Counted from the first letter of the stretch, positions 1 through 8,294 are shown. The stretch is 17,858 bases of DNA from an uncultured Peptococcaceae bacterium (GCA_913064925.1 CAJYBN010000033.1:1-17858); one strand, 5' to 3'. Numbers and translations are program-made. Notes: a model not told the origin generated them from the sequence alone.

Positions 1-191
1 AGCGCCCCGCACATACAGCCGGCGTGTCCCAGGCCGCCGCCGTACACGGTGAACATCCTCACCATCTGCGGGTCCACATCGGGCGCCGCCAGTTCGCGGA
101 AGGCCAGAAAAATGGATTCCGCACAGTTATAGCCGCTGCGGAAATTCTCCCCCGCCCGGTTGCGCATTTGCATAGCCAGATCGTCGCTCAT
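1..191 (-). CDS. C_GCAxxG_C_C family redox-active protein (partial, C-terminus beyond window)
   Basis: The first 63 codons of a gene that runs off the left edge. The start is the ATG at 191, preceded by a GGTGGAG ribosome binding site with good spacing. The visible protein has SGYNCAESIFLAFRE (about residues 19-33, Cys23) followed by a glycine-rich stretch and a second cysteine cluster, YGGGLGHAGCMCGA (residues 50-63, Cys59 and Cys61). This spacing matches the C_GCAxxG_C_C family of putative redox-active proteins, which are small cytoplasmic proteins with conserved cysteines and mostly no assigned reaction. It lies 21 bases after the VWA gene on the same strand and is probably its co-transcribed partner. 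The remaining conserved cysteines would lie outside the window, so function cannot be taken further. Confidence 0.8.
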   Translation of the reverse strand, partial: MSDDLAMQMRNRAGENFRSGYNCAESIFLAFRELAAPDVDPQMVRMFTVYGGGLGHAGCMCGA

Positions 192-212
192 GGATTACTC
201 CACCTCTCAAAT

Positions 213-1409
213 TTATTTTTTGACCATAAGTTTTTTAATGGCCGCGTGCAGCCCGTCTAGGGTTAGCTCGAACATGGGAAATACCTCCCGGATGAGCCCG
301 ATGGTCCTGGCTCCCTCCACCATCTCCCAGTGGTCCTTGGGGATGGGATTGAGCCACACGCTGTGTTCAAAATGACCGGCCAGCCTTTGCAGCCAGGTAA
401 GCCCAGGCTCTTCGTTTTCCGCCCCCCAGTCCAGGGCGCCGTACGGCATCAGCAGCTCGCTTGCCGCCATACTGGCGTCGCCCACCATGATCAGGCGGTA
501 ATCAGGCCCGTACCGGCGCAAGAATTCGTAGGTGCTGAGGGAATTTTTCCTGATGCAAAAGGGGTCTTTGAAAATGACTTCATACACGCAGTTGTGGAAG
601 TAATAAAACTGCAAGTCGCGAAAGTGGGTGGACTTGTTGGCAGCATTGAACAGCCTGCTGCACAGTCTCTGGTACGGGTTCATGGAACCGCCGGAATCCA
701 TCAAAATCAACAGCTTGATATTGTTTTTGCGCCCCCTGGTCCATACCAGTTCCAGCCGCCCGGCGTTGCGCCCCGTAGCTTCCACGGTGGCATCCAAATC
801 CAGTACGTCCCGCTCGCCTTCCACAGCCGTACTAAACAGCCGCAGCCGGCGCAGGGCCAGCTCAAACTGCCGCGTGTTCAGGGTCTCGTCGGACCGGAAA
901 TCCCTGTAGGCCCTGGCCGCCGCCACCTTTACCGCCGAGCGGTTCACCGATTCCCCGCCGATGCGCACGCCCGCCGGGTGATACCCGGAATGCCCGAAGG
1001 GAGAAGTGCCCCCCGTGCCGATCCACTGCGAACCCCCGTGGTGTTCCTCGGTCTGCTTGGCCAGCCGCTCGGCCAGCATTTTTTTCAATTCTTCCAGGTC
1101 CCACTGCAGGTCAGGATTTTTTTCCCGGGGATCAACCTTAAGCGGGGGCAGCGCGTTTTCCAGCCACTGCAAAACCTCTTCGGTTATAGCGGGCGGCGTT
1201 TCAATACCGGCAAAACAGCGCAGAAAAGCCCGGTCAAAGGCATCGTAACCGGTTTCGCTCTTGACCAGCACCGACCGTGCCAGGTAATAAAAACCCGTCA
1301 AGCTGTTGTTGGCCAGCCCGCGGGCCAGTGCTTCCATAAGGGTCAGCCATTCGGTAACGGTAACTTTTACGCCCTCCCGGCGCAGGGCGTAAAACAAGCC
1401 GGTGAACAT
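213..1409 (-). CDS. VWA-domain protein (CoxE/COG3825-like), partner of MoxR ATPase
   Basis: A 398-residue protein with an ATG start at 1409 and a GGAG site inside the end of the upstream ATPase gene, 4 bases away. The N-terminal half (to about 120) is helical and charged. A glycine-rich WIGTGGTSPFGHSGYHP signature (residues 129-145) follows, typical of uncharacterised CoxE-type VWA proteins. The von Willebrand A domain runs from about 230 to 398. Its metal-site motif reads DSGGSM (238-243), so the second MIDAS position is Gly rather than Ser as in the canonical DxSxS. FYYFHN (268-273) and VGDASMA (309-315) are other family landmarks. Proteins of this kind usually act with a MoxR AAA+ ATPase in metal insertion or complex remodelling; the client here is unknown. 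There is no signal peptide, so it is likely cytoplasmic. Confidence 0.88.
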   Translation of the reverse strand: MFTGLFYALRREGVKVTVTEWLTLMEALARGLANNSLTGFYYLARSVLVKSETGYDAFDRAFLRCFAGIETPPAITEEVLQWLENALPPLKVDPREKNPDLQWDLEELKKMLAERLAKQTEEHHGGSQWIGTGGTSPFGHSGYHPAGVRIGGESVNRSAVKVAAARAYRDFRSDETLNTRQFELALRRLRLFSTAVEGERDVLDLDATVEATGRNAGRLELVWTRGRKNNIKLLILMDSGGSMNPYQRLCSRLFNAANKSTHFRDLQFYYFHNCVYEVIFKDPFCIRKNSLSTYEFLRRYGPDYRLIMVGDASMAASELLMPYGALDWGAENEEPGLTWLQRLAGHFEHSVWLNPIPKDHWEMVEGARTIGLIREVFPMFELTLDGLHAAIKKLMVKK

Positions 1410-1413
1410 GTTT

Positions 1414-2292
1414 TCAGCTCCGCCAGTACCCGCTCACATTTCTTTTGCCCGCCACCAGCGGCGCATCCCCACCGGCGCCGAACCGGCGGCGGAATATGGC
1501 CATGTCATTGTCTTTCTTGAGCAAAACGCCGGGTAACGGGAGTTCGGTTTCAATCAAATCCGGGTCCACCCCGCTTATGGCCAGCGCCTGCACCCAGTCC
1601 AGCAGCTCGCTGGTGCTGGGTTTTTTCTGCAGCCCAGGCAAGTTCCTGATCTTGTAAAACGCCTTGACGGCGCTGCGCAGCAGTTTTTTATCCAGATCCG
1701 GGTAATGGACCCGTACAATTTCGCGCATCATTTCTTCGTCGGGAAAGGCAATGTAATGAAAGATGCACCGGCGCAAAAAGGCGTCCGGGAGTTCCTTTTC
1801 GGCATTGCTGGTAATCACCACGATGGGCCGGTGTTTGGCCGTGATTGTTTCCCGCGTTTCCGGAATGTAAAAACTCATTTGATCCAGTTCCCAGAGCAGG
1901 TCGTTGGGGAACTCGATATCCGCCTTGTCGATTTCGTCAATCAGCAAAACCACCCGTTCTTCAGAAACAAAAGCCTCTCCCAGCTTGCCCAGCTTTATAT
2001 ACTGCTTAATATTCCGCACGTCGCCTTCGCCGAACTGGCTGTCGTAAAGGCGCTGCACGGTATCGTACACGTACAGGCCATCCTGGGCCTTGGTGGTGGA
2101 TTTGATGTTCCATATTATCAGTTTCATTTGCAGGCTTTCCGCAATGCTTTGGGCCAGCATGGTTTTGCCCGTACCGGGCTCGCCCTTGATCAGCAGCGGG
2201 CGGTTGAGCGCAGCGGCGACGTTGACGGCACTGATCAGTTCCTCCGAAGCGATATACTTCGCCGAACCTTTATAAGTTTTTAACTGCGGCAT
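1414..2292 (-). CDS. MoxR-family AAA+ ATPase
   Basis: A 292-residue AAA+ ATPase starting at the ATG at 2292, with a GGAGGG site 5 to 10 bases upstream. Walker A is GEPGTGKT (37-44), Walker B is VVLLIDEID (114-122), sensor 1 is around VVITSNAEKELP (158-169), and FLRRC (172-176) supplies the arginine-finger region; a C-terminal lid domain follows. The length is usual for the MoxR/CbbQ/NorQ group. Members hydrolyse ATP to remodel or activate partner complexes, normally with a VWA protein encoded next door, which is exactly what follows 4 bases downstream. The gene appears to be first in a three-gene operon, with an extended -10 element about 80 bases upstream. The substrate of this pair cannot be read from the sequence. 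Confidence 0.92.
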   Translation of the reverse strand: MPQLKTYKGSAKYIASEELISAVNVAAALNRPLLIKGEPGTGKTMLAQSIAESLQMKLIIWNIKSTTKAQDGLYVYDTVQRLYDSQFGEGDVRNIKQYIKLGKLGEAFVSEERVVLLIDEIDKADIEFPNDLLWELDQMSFYIPETRETITAKHRPIVVITSNAEKELPDAFLRRCIFHYIAFPDEEMMREIVRVHYPDLDKKLLRSAVKAFYKIRNLPGLQKKPSTSELLDWVQALAISGVDPDLIETELPLPGVLLKKDNDMAIFRRRFGAGGDAPLVAGKRNVSGYWRS

Positions 2293-2371
2293 AACTTCCC
2301 TCCGTGTTTTACGGCGTGTTTTTCACAATTATAGCACGAGCCCCGGCGGGCCGCACATACTTTTTAGGTAA

Positions 2372-2380
2372 ATTATATCA
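2372..2380 (-). promoter_or_regulatory. Extended -10 promoter element for the AAA+/VWA operon
   Basis: The minus strand reads TGATATAAT, a full match to the TGnTATAAT extended -10 consensus of the housekeeping sigma factor. It lies about 80 bases upstream of the ATPase start. No good -35 box is visible at 16 to 18 bases, which is common for extended -10 promoters. It is in the 212-base divergent region between the ATPase and the crotonase gene. I saw no equally clear promoter for the plus-strand gene. Confidence 0.5.
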
Positions 2381-2504
2381 AACAGCTGCGCCGCATAACA
2401 TCCACCGGCATGATATTTTTGCGTTTCATCTGTTGCGGGAAGGAATTAAAAATTTTCCTCAGAATAATGGTAAAGCAAAAGACATATTAAGGAGGTATTC
2501 AGCT

Positions 2505-3293
2505 TTGAATTGGAACTCGCTGGTTCTGGATAAGCAGAACGGCAAAGGTTGGATTACGCTCAACCGCCCGCATTACAACGCTCTTAATCTGGAACTGGCC
2601 AACGAATTGATTCAGGCCCTGGAAAATTGCTGCGAAGACGAAAACGTCAAGGTAGTCATTCTTACCGGGGCGGGTGAGGGGTTTTGTTCCGGCGGTGACC
2701 TGGAAGCCGCCAGAGAGTCCGAGGACCCCGACCCGTCCGATTACTGGAAGCACTTAACCCGCAGGTTGAACAGGATCATTGTCGACATCAGGTATCTACG
2801 CAAGCCCATCATCGCCGCCATCAACGGCCCGGCAGCCGGGGCCGGCCTGAGCATAGCCGCCGCCTGCGACCTGCGCATCGCCGCGCGTAGCGCCGTTTTC
2901 AAACAGGCCTGGACCAGCGTAGGGCTGGTGCCCGACGGAGCCTGGACGCTGTTTATACCCATTTTAATTGGCTTTGGCCGGGCCAGCGAAATGGTCTTCA
3001 TGGATCCCGTACTCACGGCAGAAAAGGCGCTGGAAATCGGCCTGGTTAATGCCGTGGTTGATGACGATAAATTCAACGAGGAGGTCGACCGCTGGGCGGA
3101 AAAATTGAAAAACGGCGCCACAGAAGCTTTTGCCCGGGCCAAAGAACTGCTGAACGAGTCCATGCTGTCGCTGCTGGAGGCCCAGCTCAGTCGCGAACGC
3201 CGGGAGATTATTACCACGGCCCTCACCGGCGATTACCGGGAAGGAATGCATGCCTTCCTGGAGAAGCGCGAACCCCGTTTCAAGGGCTTATGA
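2505..3293 (+). CDS. Enoyl-CoA hydratase/isomerase (crotonase) family protein, PaaG-like
   Basis: A 262-residue crotonase-fold protein. I place the start at the TTG at 2505 because an AAGGAGGT site (2489-2496) lies 8 bases before it and the protein then begins at the usual point of the family; an ATG at 2304 would add 67 unrelated residues. GEGFCSGGDL (57-66) is the CoA/oxyanion-hole segment, and INGPAAGAGLSIAAACDL (106-123) is the second conserved stretch. The two glutamates used by hydratases are absent: their positions are Ser116 and Trp136. GLVPDG (140-145) carries Asp144, the acidic residue typical of the PaaG/isomerase branch. An isomerase or other CoA-ester reaction is therefore more likely than simple hydration. 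It is a single gene, convergent with nuoN and ended by a strong terminator. Confidence 0.9.
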   Translation: MNWNSLVLDKQNGKGWITLNRPHYNALNLELANELIQALENCCEDENVKVVILTGAGEGFCSGGDLEAARESEDPDPSDYWKHLTRRLNRIIVDIRYLRKPIIAAINGPAAGAGLSIAAACDLRIAARSAVFKQAWTSVGLVPDGAWTLFIPILIGFGRASEMVFMDPVLTAEKALEIGLVNAVVDDDKFNEEVDRWAEKLKNGATEAFARAKELLNESMLSLLEAQLSRERREIITTALTGDYREGMHAFLEKREPRFKGL

Positions 3294-3307
3294 CGGTGGA
3301 CCAAAAT

Positions 3308-3344
3308 AACAAGCCCTTCACCGTTTACCGGTGAAGGGCTTGTT
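3308..3344. terminator. Bidirectional Rho-independent terminator
   Basis: A perfect 16-bp inverted repeat with arms AACAAGCCCTTCACCG (3308-3323) and CGGTGAAGGGCTTGTT (3329-3344) and a 5-base loop. T-rich sequence follows on the plus strand (TTTATTTG), and a shorter T-rich stretch (ATTTTGG) on the minus strand. It sits between the stop of the crotonase gene (3293) and the stop of nuoN (3375), so it can end both convergent transcripts. Confidence 0.93.
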
Positions 3345-3374
3345 TATTTGCTTGCTTACTTTGCTTGCCTGCTA

Positions 3375-4805
3375 TTAGTGCATAAAGAACGTGTGGGCAG
3401 CTTCGTTAACCACTTCGGAAAGCGGCCCCGGGTAAATCCCGATGACCAGGGTGACCACCATGGCCACAATCAACGTCACGGCCACCGGGCTGGGCAGTTT
3501 GATAGGCGTGGGGTCCGCAGGCTCGTCGCGGTACATTACCAGGGCAACCCGCAGGTAATAGTACACCGACACCATACTCATGATCAAGCCGATGAATACC
3601 AGCCACAGGTACCCGTCTACAATGGTCTTAAACAAGTAGAACTTGCCCACGAAACCGGCCAGCGGGGGAATGCCCGCCATGCTCAGCATAGCCACCAGCA
3701 TCACCGCCGCCATCAGCGGCGAGCGCTGGCTCAAGCCGGCGTAATCCTTCAACTCGTCGCTCCCTGTAACGTGGTAAAAATACGTTGCCACCGTAAAGGC
3801 GCCCACCGTGGCGAACACGTACAGGAACGCGTAAAACATAACGCCTTTAATGCCCGCTTCGGTGGCGGTGACCAATCCCACCAAAATGTACCCCGCTTGG
3901 GCGATGCTGGAATAAGCCAGCAGCCTTTTGACGTTGGTCTGGGGTATGGCCACCAGGTTGCCAAAAATGATCGTCACCGCCGCCAAAATGGCCACCACCA
4001 TGGTCCAGTTTTCCCATATGCCGGGCAGGCCGGCGATAAACAGGCGCAGCAAGATGGCGAACGACGCCGCCTTGGAACCCATGGCCAGGAAAGAGGTTAC
4101 CGGCGTAGGCGCCCCCTCGTACACGTCAGGCGTCCACATGTGGAACGGTACGGCGGAAATCTTGAATCCCAGGCCGGCAACCAGCATAACCACCGCCAGC
4201 ACCAGGGCCGGTGTCACGGGCTGCAGCGCAATGATTCTGCTGACCTCAAGGATAATTACGCTGCCGGTCAAGCCGTACAGGAGGCTCAGCCCGTACAGCA
4301 GTACCGCGGAACTCATGCCGGCCAGAAGGATGTATTTCATACCCGCTTCCACCGATTTGGCCTCCATCTTGCGGAAGCAGACCAGGATGATGAAAGCGAT
4401 GGTCATCAGCTCCAGGCCCAGGTACAGGGTGATGAAATCTCCCGCTGAGGCCATCACCATCATGCCCAGGGTGGCGAAGATGATCATGCTGTAGTATTCG
4501 GCCTGGCCGCCCATGCTGTCGACGTAGCGCATGCAGCCTAAGATCACCAGGGCTGCGGACAGCATAAAGGTGATTTTCCAGAAGAGTGCATAGTTATCCA
4601 GCAAGTACATGCCGCTGAGCAGTTCGCGGTTATCGCCCCACATGGATAAGGCCACGCCCATAATGCCCAGCAGGCCGAAAAAGCTCAGCCAGCCCAGCCC
4701 GTGCCTGGACCCGTGGGGCACAATCAGCCCGAGAATGAGTACACCCAGGCCCAGGGCTGCAACCAGCATTTCCAGGGTTAGTGCAGATGGATCAAACGGC
4801 ATCAT
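3375..4805 (-). CDS. nuoN: Complex I membrane subunit N (antiporter-like)
   Basis: A 476-residue polytopic membrane protein, one of the three antiporter-like proton-pumping subunits of complex I. The start is the ATG at 4805, directly abutting the nuoM stop, with an AGGGGGG site 9 bases upstream; the next codon is also ATG and could serve. The expected charged residues of the half-channels are all present: Glu132 in LGLEL, Lys215 in GLGFKISAVPFHMW, Lys245 in GSKAASF, and Lys388 in GFVGKFYLF. Two antisymmetric five-helix repeats with the usual TM7 PFHMWTPD segment are recognisable. It is last in the operon. Unlike NuoL and NuoM of this operon, it has a complete canonical residue set. Confidence 0.96.
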   Translation of the reverse strand: MMPFDPSALTLEMLVAALGLGVLILGLIVPHGSRHGLGWLSFFGLLGIMGVALSMWGDNRELLSGMYLLDNYALFWKITFMLSAALVILGCMRYVDSMGGQAEYYSMIIFATLGMMVMASAGDFITLYLGLELMTIAFIILVCFRKMEAKSVEAGMKYILLAGMSSAVLLYGLSLLYGLTGSVIILEVSRIIALQPVTPALVLAVVMLVAGLGFKISAVPFHMWTPDVYEGAPTPVTSFLAMGSKAASFAILLRLFIAGLPGIWENWTMVVAILAAVTIIFGNLVAIPQTNVKRLLAYSSIAQAGYILVGLVTATEAGIKGVMFYAFLYVFATVGAFTVATYFYHVTGSDELKDYAGLSQRSPLMAAVMLVAMLSMAGIPPLAGFVGKFYLFKTIVDGYLWLVFIGLIMSMVSVYYYLRVALVMYRDEPADPTPIKLPSPVAVTLIVAMVVTLVIGIYPGPLSEVVNEAAHTFFMH

Positions 4806-6326
4806 TTAGAACTTCCCCCCTATCTGGAGCGCGTCGCTTATCGCCGCGTGGAGGGGCACAACGCTGCTGTTTATCACGTCAAACAACAGGGAGGGCAACA
4901 GTCCCCCGACCACCAGCACGGTGCCCAGCACCACAAGGGGCACCATTTCCGGACCCCTGATGTCCTGAAGGTGATCGTATTCCGGGCGGGGCGGGCCGAA
5001 AAGGGTATTGGCGCCGGCACGCAGCACGTACAGCGCAGTGATAATAATACCGGCAATACCGATGACCGCCAGGCCGCCGTAGTTATGGAAGCTGGAAATG
5101 AAGATGGTAAACTCGGGAATGAAGCTAACCAGACCGGGCAATCCCAGCGACGCCAAGGCCGCCAGCATGAACCCCGCAGCCAATCGCGGTGTCTGCCGGG
5201 CCAAGCCGCCCAAATCCGGAATCCAGCGGGTGTGCGTCTTTTCGTAGATAAAACCAATCATGGAGAAGAACAGCGCCGCCATCACGCCGTGGGCGAACAT
5301 GTTGGCCACCGCACCGTTGAGGCCGATGACGTCCAGGCAGGCCACGGCCAGGATCACGTAACCCATGTGGCTCACGCTGGAGTAACCCACGATGTATTTC
5401 AAGTCCTTCTGGGCCAGCGCCCCCAGGGCGGCGTAAGCCACGCCGCAAACGCCCAGCACTGCCATGTACGGCGCCCAGAACGATGCGCCCACGGGCAGCA
5501 TATAAACCGCTATTTTTACAAGGCCGTACCCGCCGATCTTTTTCAGCACGCCGGCGTGGATCATACTCACCGCGGTGGGAGCGCCGGCGTAACCGTCGGG
5601 CGACCAGGAGTGGAACGGCCACATGGAAACCAGCGAGCCGAAGCCAAACAGCATCAGGGCAAACAGCCAGATCTGGTCGAACCGGGACAACTGCGCGGCC
5701 GCCTGGGCCAGCCCGGTAAAGCTCATGTCCGGTGTACCGGCCAGCGCGGTGGTCTTGACGAACAGCGCGATGACGCCCACCAGCAGGAAAGCGCTACCGA
5801 TAAGCAGGTAGATGGTCAGCTTCATGCCGGCGTATTCCTTGGTGACCCGTTTGGAACTGCCCCAAATGATCACCAGGATGTAAATGGGAATGACCACCAC
5901 TTCATAGAACAGCAGGAAGATAAACAGGTCGTGCGCGATAAACGTGCCCATGACCCCGGTAATGAGCAGCATGAGCAGGATAAAGAATTCCCTGGGCCGG
6001 TTGTTGACGTTCCAGGAGGCAAATACCGCCGAAAAACCGATCAGGTTGGTCAGCAGCAGCATGGGCAGGCTGATGCCGTCCGCTGCCAGGAAAAAGGTGA
6101 CGCCCAGGTCCTTAATCCAAGTGACGTTGTGCCCAAAAACAAACTGCAGTCCACCGACGGTCTTGTCATAGGTAAAATAGGCAAACAGGCTGAGGGCCAG
6201 GGATACGAACGTACCCACCGCGGCCACGCACTTGATGAGCATGTGCTCCTCTTTGGGAACAAAGGCCAGTATCAGCGCCGCCGCCACTGGGGCCAGCAAT
6301 ATGGTTAATAGGATCGGAAATTCCAT
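4806..6326 (-). CDS. nuoM: Complex I membrane subunit M (antiporter-like), with altered TM7 lysine
   Basis: A 506-residue antiporter-like subunit with a GGGAGGTG site before the ATG at 6326, which abuts the nuoL stop. Family landmarks include Glu142 in LLFYEVVVIPIY (TM5 Glu), WPFHSWSPDGYAGAPTA (236-252), AGVLKKIGGYG (258-268) and SFIPEF (401-406) with Glu405 in TM12. The lysine normally at the TM7 break (E. coli NuoM Lys234) aligns with Leu232 in GFGSLVSMWPFH. The TM8 lysine is kept as Lys263, and an additional Lys262 precedes it. The rest of the protein aligns without gaps, and AAG to CTG needs two changes, so a sequencing slip is unlikely. The alignment was made by eye from remembered family sequences. 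Confidence 0.96.
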   Translation of the reverse strand: MEFPILLTILLAPVAAALILAFVPKEEHMLIKCVAAVGTFVSLALSLFAYFTYDKTVGGLQFVFGHNVTWIKDLGVTFFLAADGISLPMLLLTNLIGFSAVFASWNVNNRPREFFILLMLLITGVMGTFIAHDLFIFLLFYEVVVIPIYILVIIWGSSKRVTKEYAGMKLTIYLLIGSAFLLVGVIALFVKTTALAGTPDMSFTGLAQAAAQLSRFDQIWLFALMLFGFGSLVSMWPFHSWSPDGYAGAPTAVSMIHAGVLKKIGGYGLVKIAVYMLPVGASFWAPYMAVLGVCGVAYAALGALAQKDLKYIVGYSSVSHMGYVILAVACLDVIGLNGAVANMFAHGVMAALFFSMIGFIYEKTHTRWIPDLGGLARQTPRLAAGFMLAALASLGLPGLVSFIPEFTIFISSFHNYGGLAVIGIAGIIITALYVLRAGANTLFGPPRPEYDHLQDIRGPEMVPLVVLGTVLVVGGLLPSLLFDVINSSVVPLHAAISDALQIGGKF

Positions 6327-8261
6327 TTACTTTACACCTCCCAGAACCAGGCTGGCGGCGGATGGGCCGGTAAAGGCCATCAGCACGGCAACGGCCAGCA
6401 CGCCCAGGAAGAATATCAGGGCATAGTTTTGCAGGCGCCCGGATTGGAACACGCGCAACCCGTCGCCGGACAGCTTGGCGAACCCGCCGATCCCGTTGAC
6501 AATGCCGTCCACCACGTAAATGTCGAACAGGTACATCAGCCTGGCGGTGCCGTCCACCAGCGCGTGGTTGAACCACAGATACAGCTCGTCGATGTAGTAT
6601 TTATTATAAAGCATTCGGTAGACCGGGCCGAACCACTCGGCCAGCCTGCGAGCGCGCTTTTTCTTGGCGTCCTTGAGGTACAGCATATAGGCCAGGTAAA
6701 TGCCCGCGGCCGCCAGCACGATGGATAAAAGCATGGCGCCGTAGTTCACCGGCCCGTGGTGCGGGTGACCGAAAAAGATCCACTCGGCCCAGACGTTGTG
6801 CCAGGGGGTGCCGACCCAGCCCGCCCCTAGTGCGCCCACAGCCAGGACGACTAGCGGCACGGTCATGGTCCACGGGGACTCGTGAGGATGGTTTTCCGGT
6901 TTTTCCTCGCCGAAGAAAGCCAGGAAAATCATGCGCCACATATAAAAGGCGGTGAGGAAAGCGGTGAAGGCGCCCACGGCGAACAGCACGTAATGGCCTT
7001 CGCTTAAAGTAGCGACCAGGATTTCATCCTTGCTCCAAAAGCCCGCGAAGGGCGGAATGCCGGCAATGGCTAGGCCGCCGATGACGAACGTCCAGGTGGT
7101 GATGGGCATTTTCTTGTACAGGCCGCCCATCTCCCACACGTCAGCCTTGTGGTGCAGGGCGTGCAGCACGCTGCCGGCGCCCAGGAACATCAAGGCCTTG
7201 AAGAAGGCGTGCGTCCAAAGGTGGAACATGCTGGCGGTGAGGCTGCCCACCCCCAGGGCCAGCATCATGTAGCCCAGCTGGCTGACGGTGGAGTAAGCCA
7301 AAATGCGCTTGATCTCCCGCTGGGTAATGGCGATGGTGGCGGCAAACAGTGCGGTGAAGCCGCCGGTAACGGCCACCAGCTGCATGGCCGAGGGCACCTC
7401 GTGGAAAAGGAAGAGGGTGCGTCCCACCAGGTACACGCCCGCCACCACCATGGTTGCGGCGTGAATCAGCGCGCTGACCGGGGTGGGGCCTTCCATGGCG
7501 TCGGGCAGCCACACGTGCAGCGGGAACTGGCCCGATTTGCCTATGGGCCCGATGAACACCAGCACGGCAATCAGCGTCAGCATGCCGAAGGTGGTATATT
7601 CTTCAAAGTGGGCGATTTTTTCACTCAGCTCCGTCAAGTTCAGCGTGCCGAACACGATCTGCAGGGCCAGCAGGCCCAGCAGCAGGCCGAAGTCCGCCAC
7701 GCGGCAGGTGACGAAGGCCTTTTTGGCCGCCTCCCGGGCTGAGATCTTATGCGAGTAAAACCCGATCAACAGGTAGGAACAAAGCCCTACCAGCCCCCAG
7801 GCCACAAACATTTGCAGCAGGTTGCTGGAAATGACCAGCAGGAGCATGGAAGCGCCGAACAGCGACAGGTAGGAGAAGAAAACCGAAAACCCGGGATCTC
7901 CTTCCATATAACCAATTGAATACAGGAAAATAAAAGTGGCGATAAACGAAACCATGAACAGCATCATGGCGGAAGTGGGGTCCAGCTGAACGCCCACATC
8001 AATCTGCACTTCCGGCATCCCCGGCAGCCCCAGGGAAAACCAGCGCGTAGCGTAAACCAGCGGTTTTTCCACGAACTCGTGGTTGGTAAAAACTCCGTAC
8101 GCCGCCAGGGTGGCGAAAAAGCACGCCACCGCCATGGAACCGACCGCCACGATAGCGCTCAGTTTTGGCCACGGCCGGGTGAGAAAAACGATCACCCCAA
8201 AGGCAAGGGCGGGAAGGAGTGGCACCAACCATGCGTGATACAATGCAAACTCAACCAGCAT
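6327..8261 (-). CDS. nuoL: Complex I membrane subunit L (antiporter-like), with altered TM5 glutamate
   Basis: The largest antiporter-like subunit, 644 residues from the ATG at 8261. I prefer this start because AGGTG lies 9 bases before it; a GTG at 8273 would add four residues. IGKSGQFPLHVWLPDAMEG (239-257) carries the TM7 lysine (Lys242). HAATMVVAGVY (267-277), THAFFKALMF and GFWSKDEIL are also intact. The C-terminus contains the long charged amphipathic segment and final helix of the NuoL lateral arm. The TM5 segment reads FVAWGLVGLCSYLLIGF, with Gly156 (codon GGG) where nearly all NuoL have Glu (E. coli Glu144 in WEGVGLCSY). One A-to-G change would convert GAG to GGG. It is preceded by nuoK (33-base gap) and followed immediately by nuoM. 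Confidence 0.96.
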   Translation of the reverse strand: MLVEFALYHAWLVPLLPALAFGVIVFLTRPWPKLSAIVAVGSMAVACFFATLAAYGVFTNHEFVEKPLVYATRWFSLGLPGMPEVQIDVGVQLDPTSAMMLFMVSFIATFIFLYSIGYMEGDPGFSVFFSYLSLFGASMLLLVISSNLLQMFVAWGLVGLCSYLLIGFYSHKISAREAAKKAFVTCRVADFGLLLGLLALQIVFGTLNLTELSEKIAHFEEYTTFGMLTLIAVLVFIGPIGKSGQFPLHVWLPDAMEGPTPVSALIHAATMVVAGVYLVGRTLFLFHEVPSAMQLVAVTGGFTALFAATIAITQREIKRILAYSTVSQLGYMMLALGVGSLTASMFHLWTHAFFKALMFLGAGSVLHALHHKADVWEMGGLYKKMPITTWTFVIGGLAIAGIPPFAGFWSKDEILVATLSEGHYVLFAVGAFTAFLTAFYMWRMIFLAFFGEEKPENHPHESPWTMTVPLVVLAVGALGAGWVGTPWHNVWAEWIFFGHPHHGPVNYGAMLLSIVLAAAGIYLAYMLYLKDAKKKRARRLAEWFGPVYRMLYNKYYIDELYLWFNHALVDGTARLMYLFDIYVVDGIVNGIGGFAKLSGDGLRVFQSGRLQNYALIFFLGVLAVAVLMAFTGPSAASLVLGGVK

Positions 8262-8294
8262 TATCTCAAGCACCTGCCTTCACTCTTGAAAATC

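Noticed and set aside
330..1520. A 396-codon plus-strand frame opposite the VWA gene
   Set aside because: It is antisense to a protein with a clear VWA signature; no ribosome binding site or domain is seen.
2304..2504. N-terminal extension of the crotonase-family gene to the ATG at 2304
   Set aside because: The 67 extra residues do not resemble the family, and a strong AAGGAGGT sits just before the TTG at 2505.
3348..4448. A 366-codon plus-strand frame opposite nuoN
   Set aside because: It has the same His/Gln/Arg-rich antisense composition, no family match, and lies fully opposite a well-supported NuoN.
4848..6308. A 486-codon open frame on the plus strand opposite nuoM
   Set aside because: Its product is rich in His, Gln, Gly and Arg with no recognisable domain. 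It is the antisense shadow of a clear NuoM in a GC-rich third-position context.
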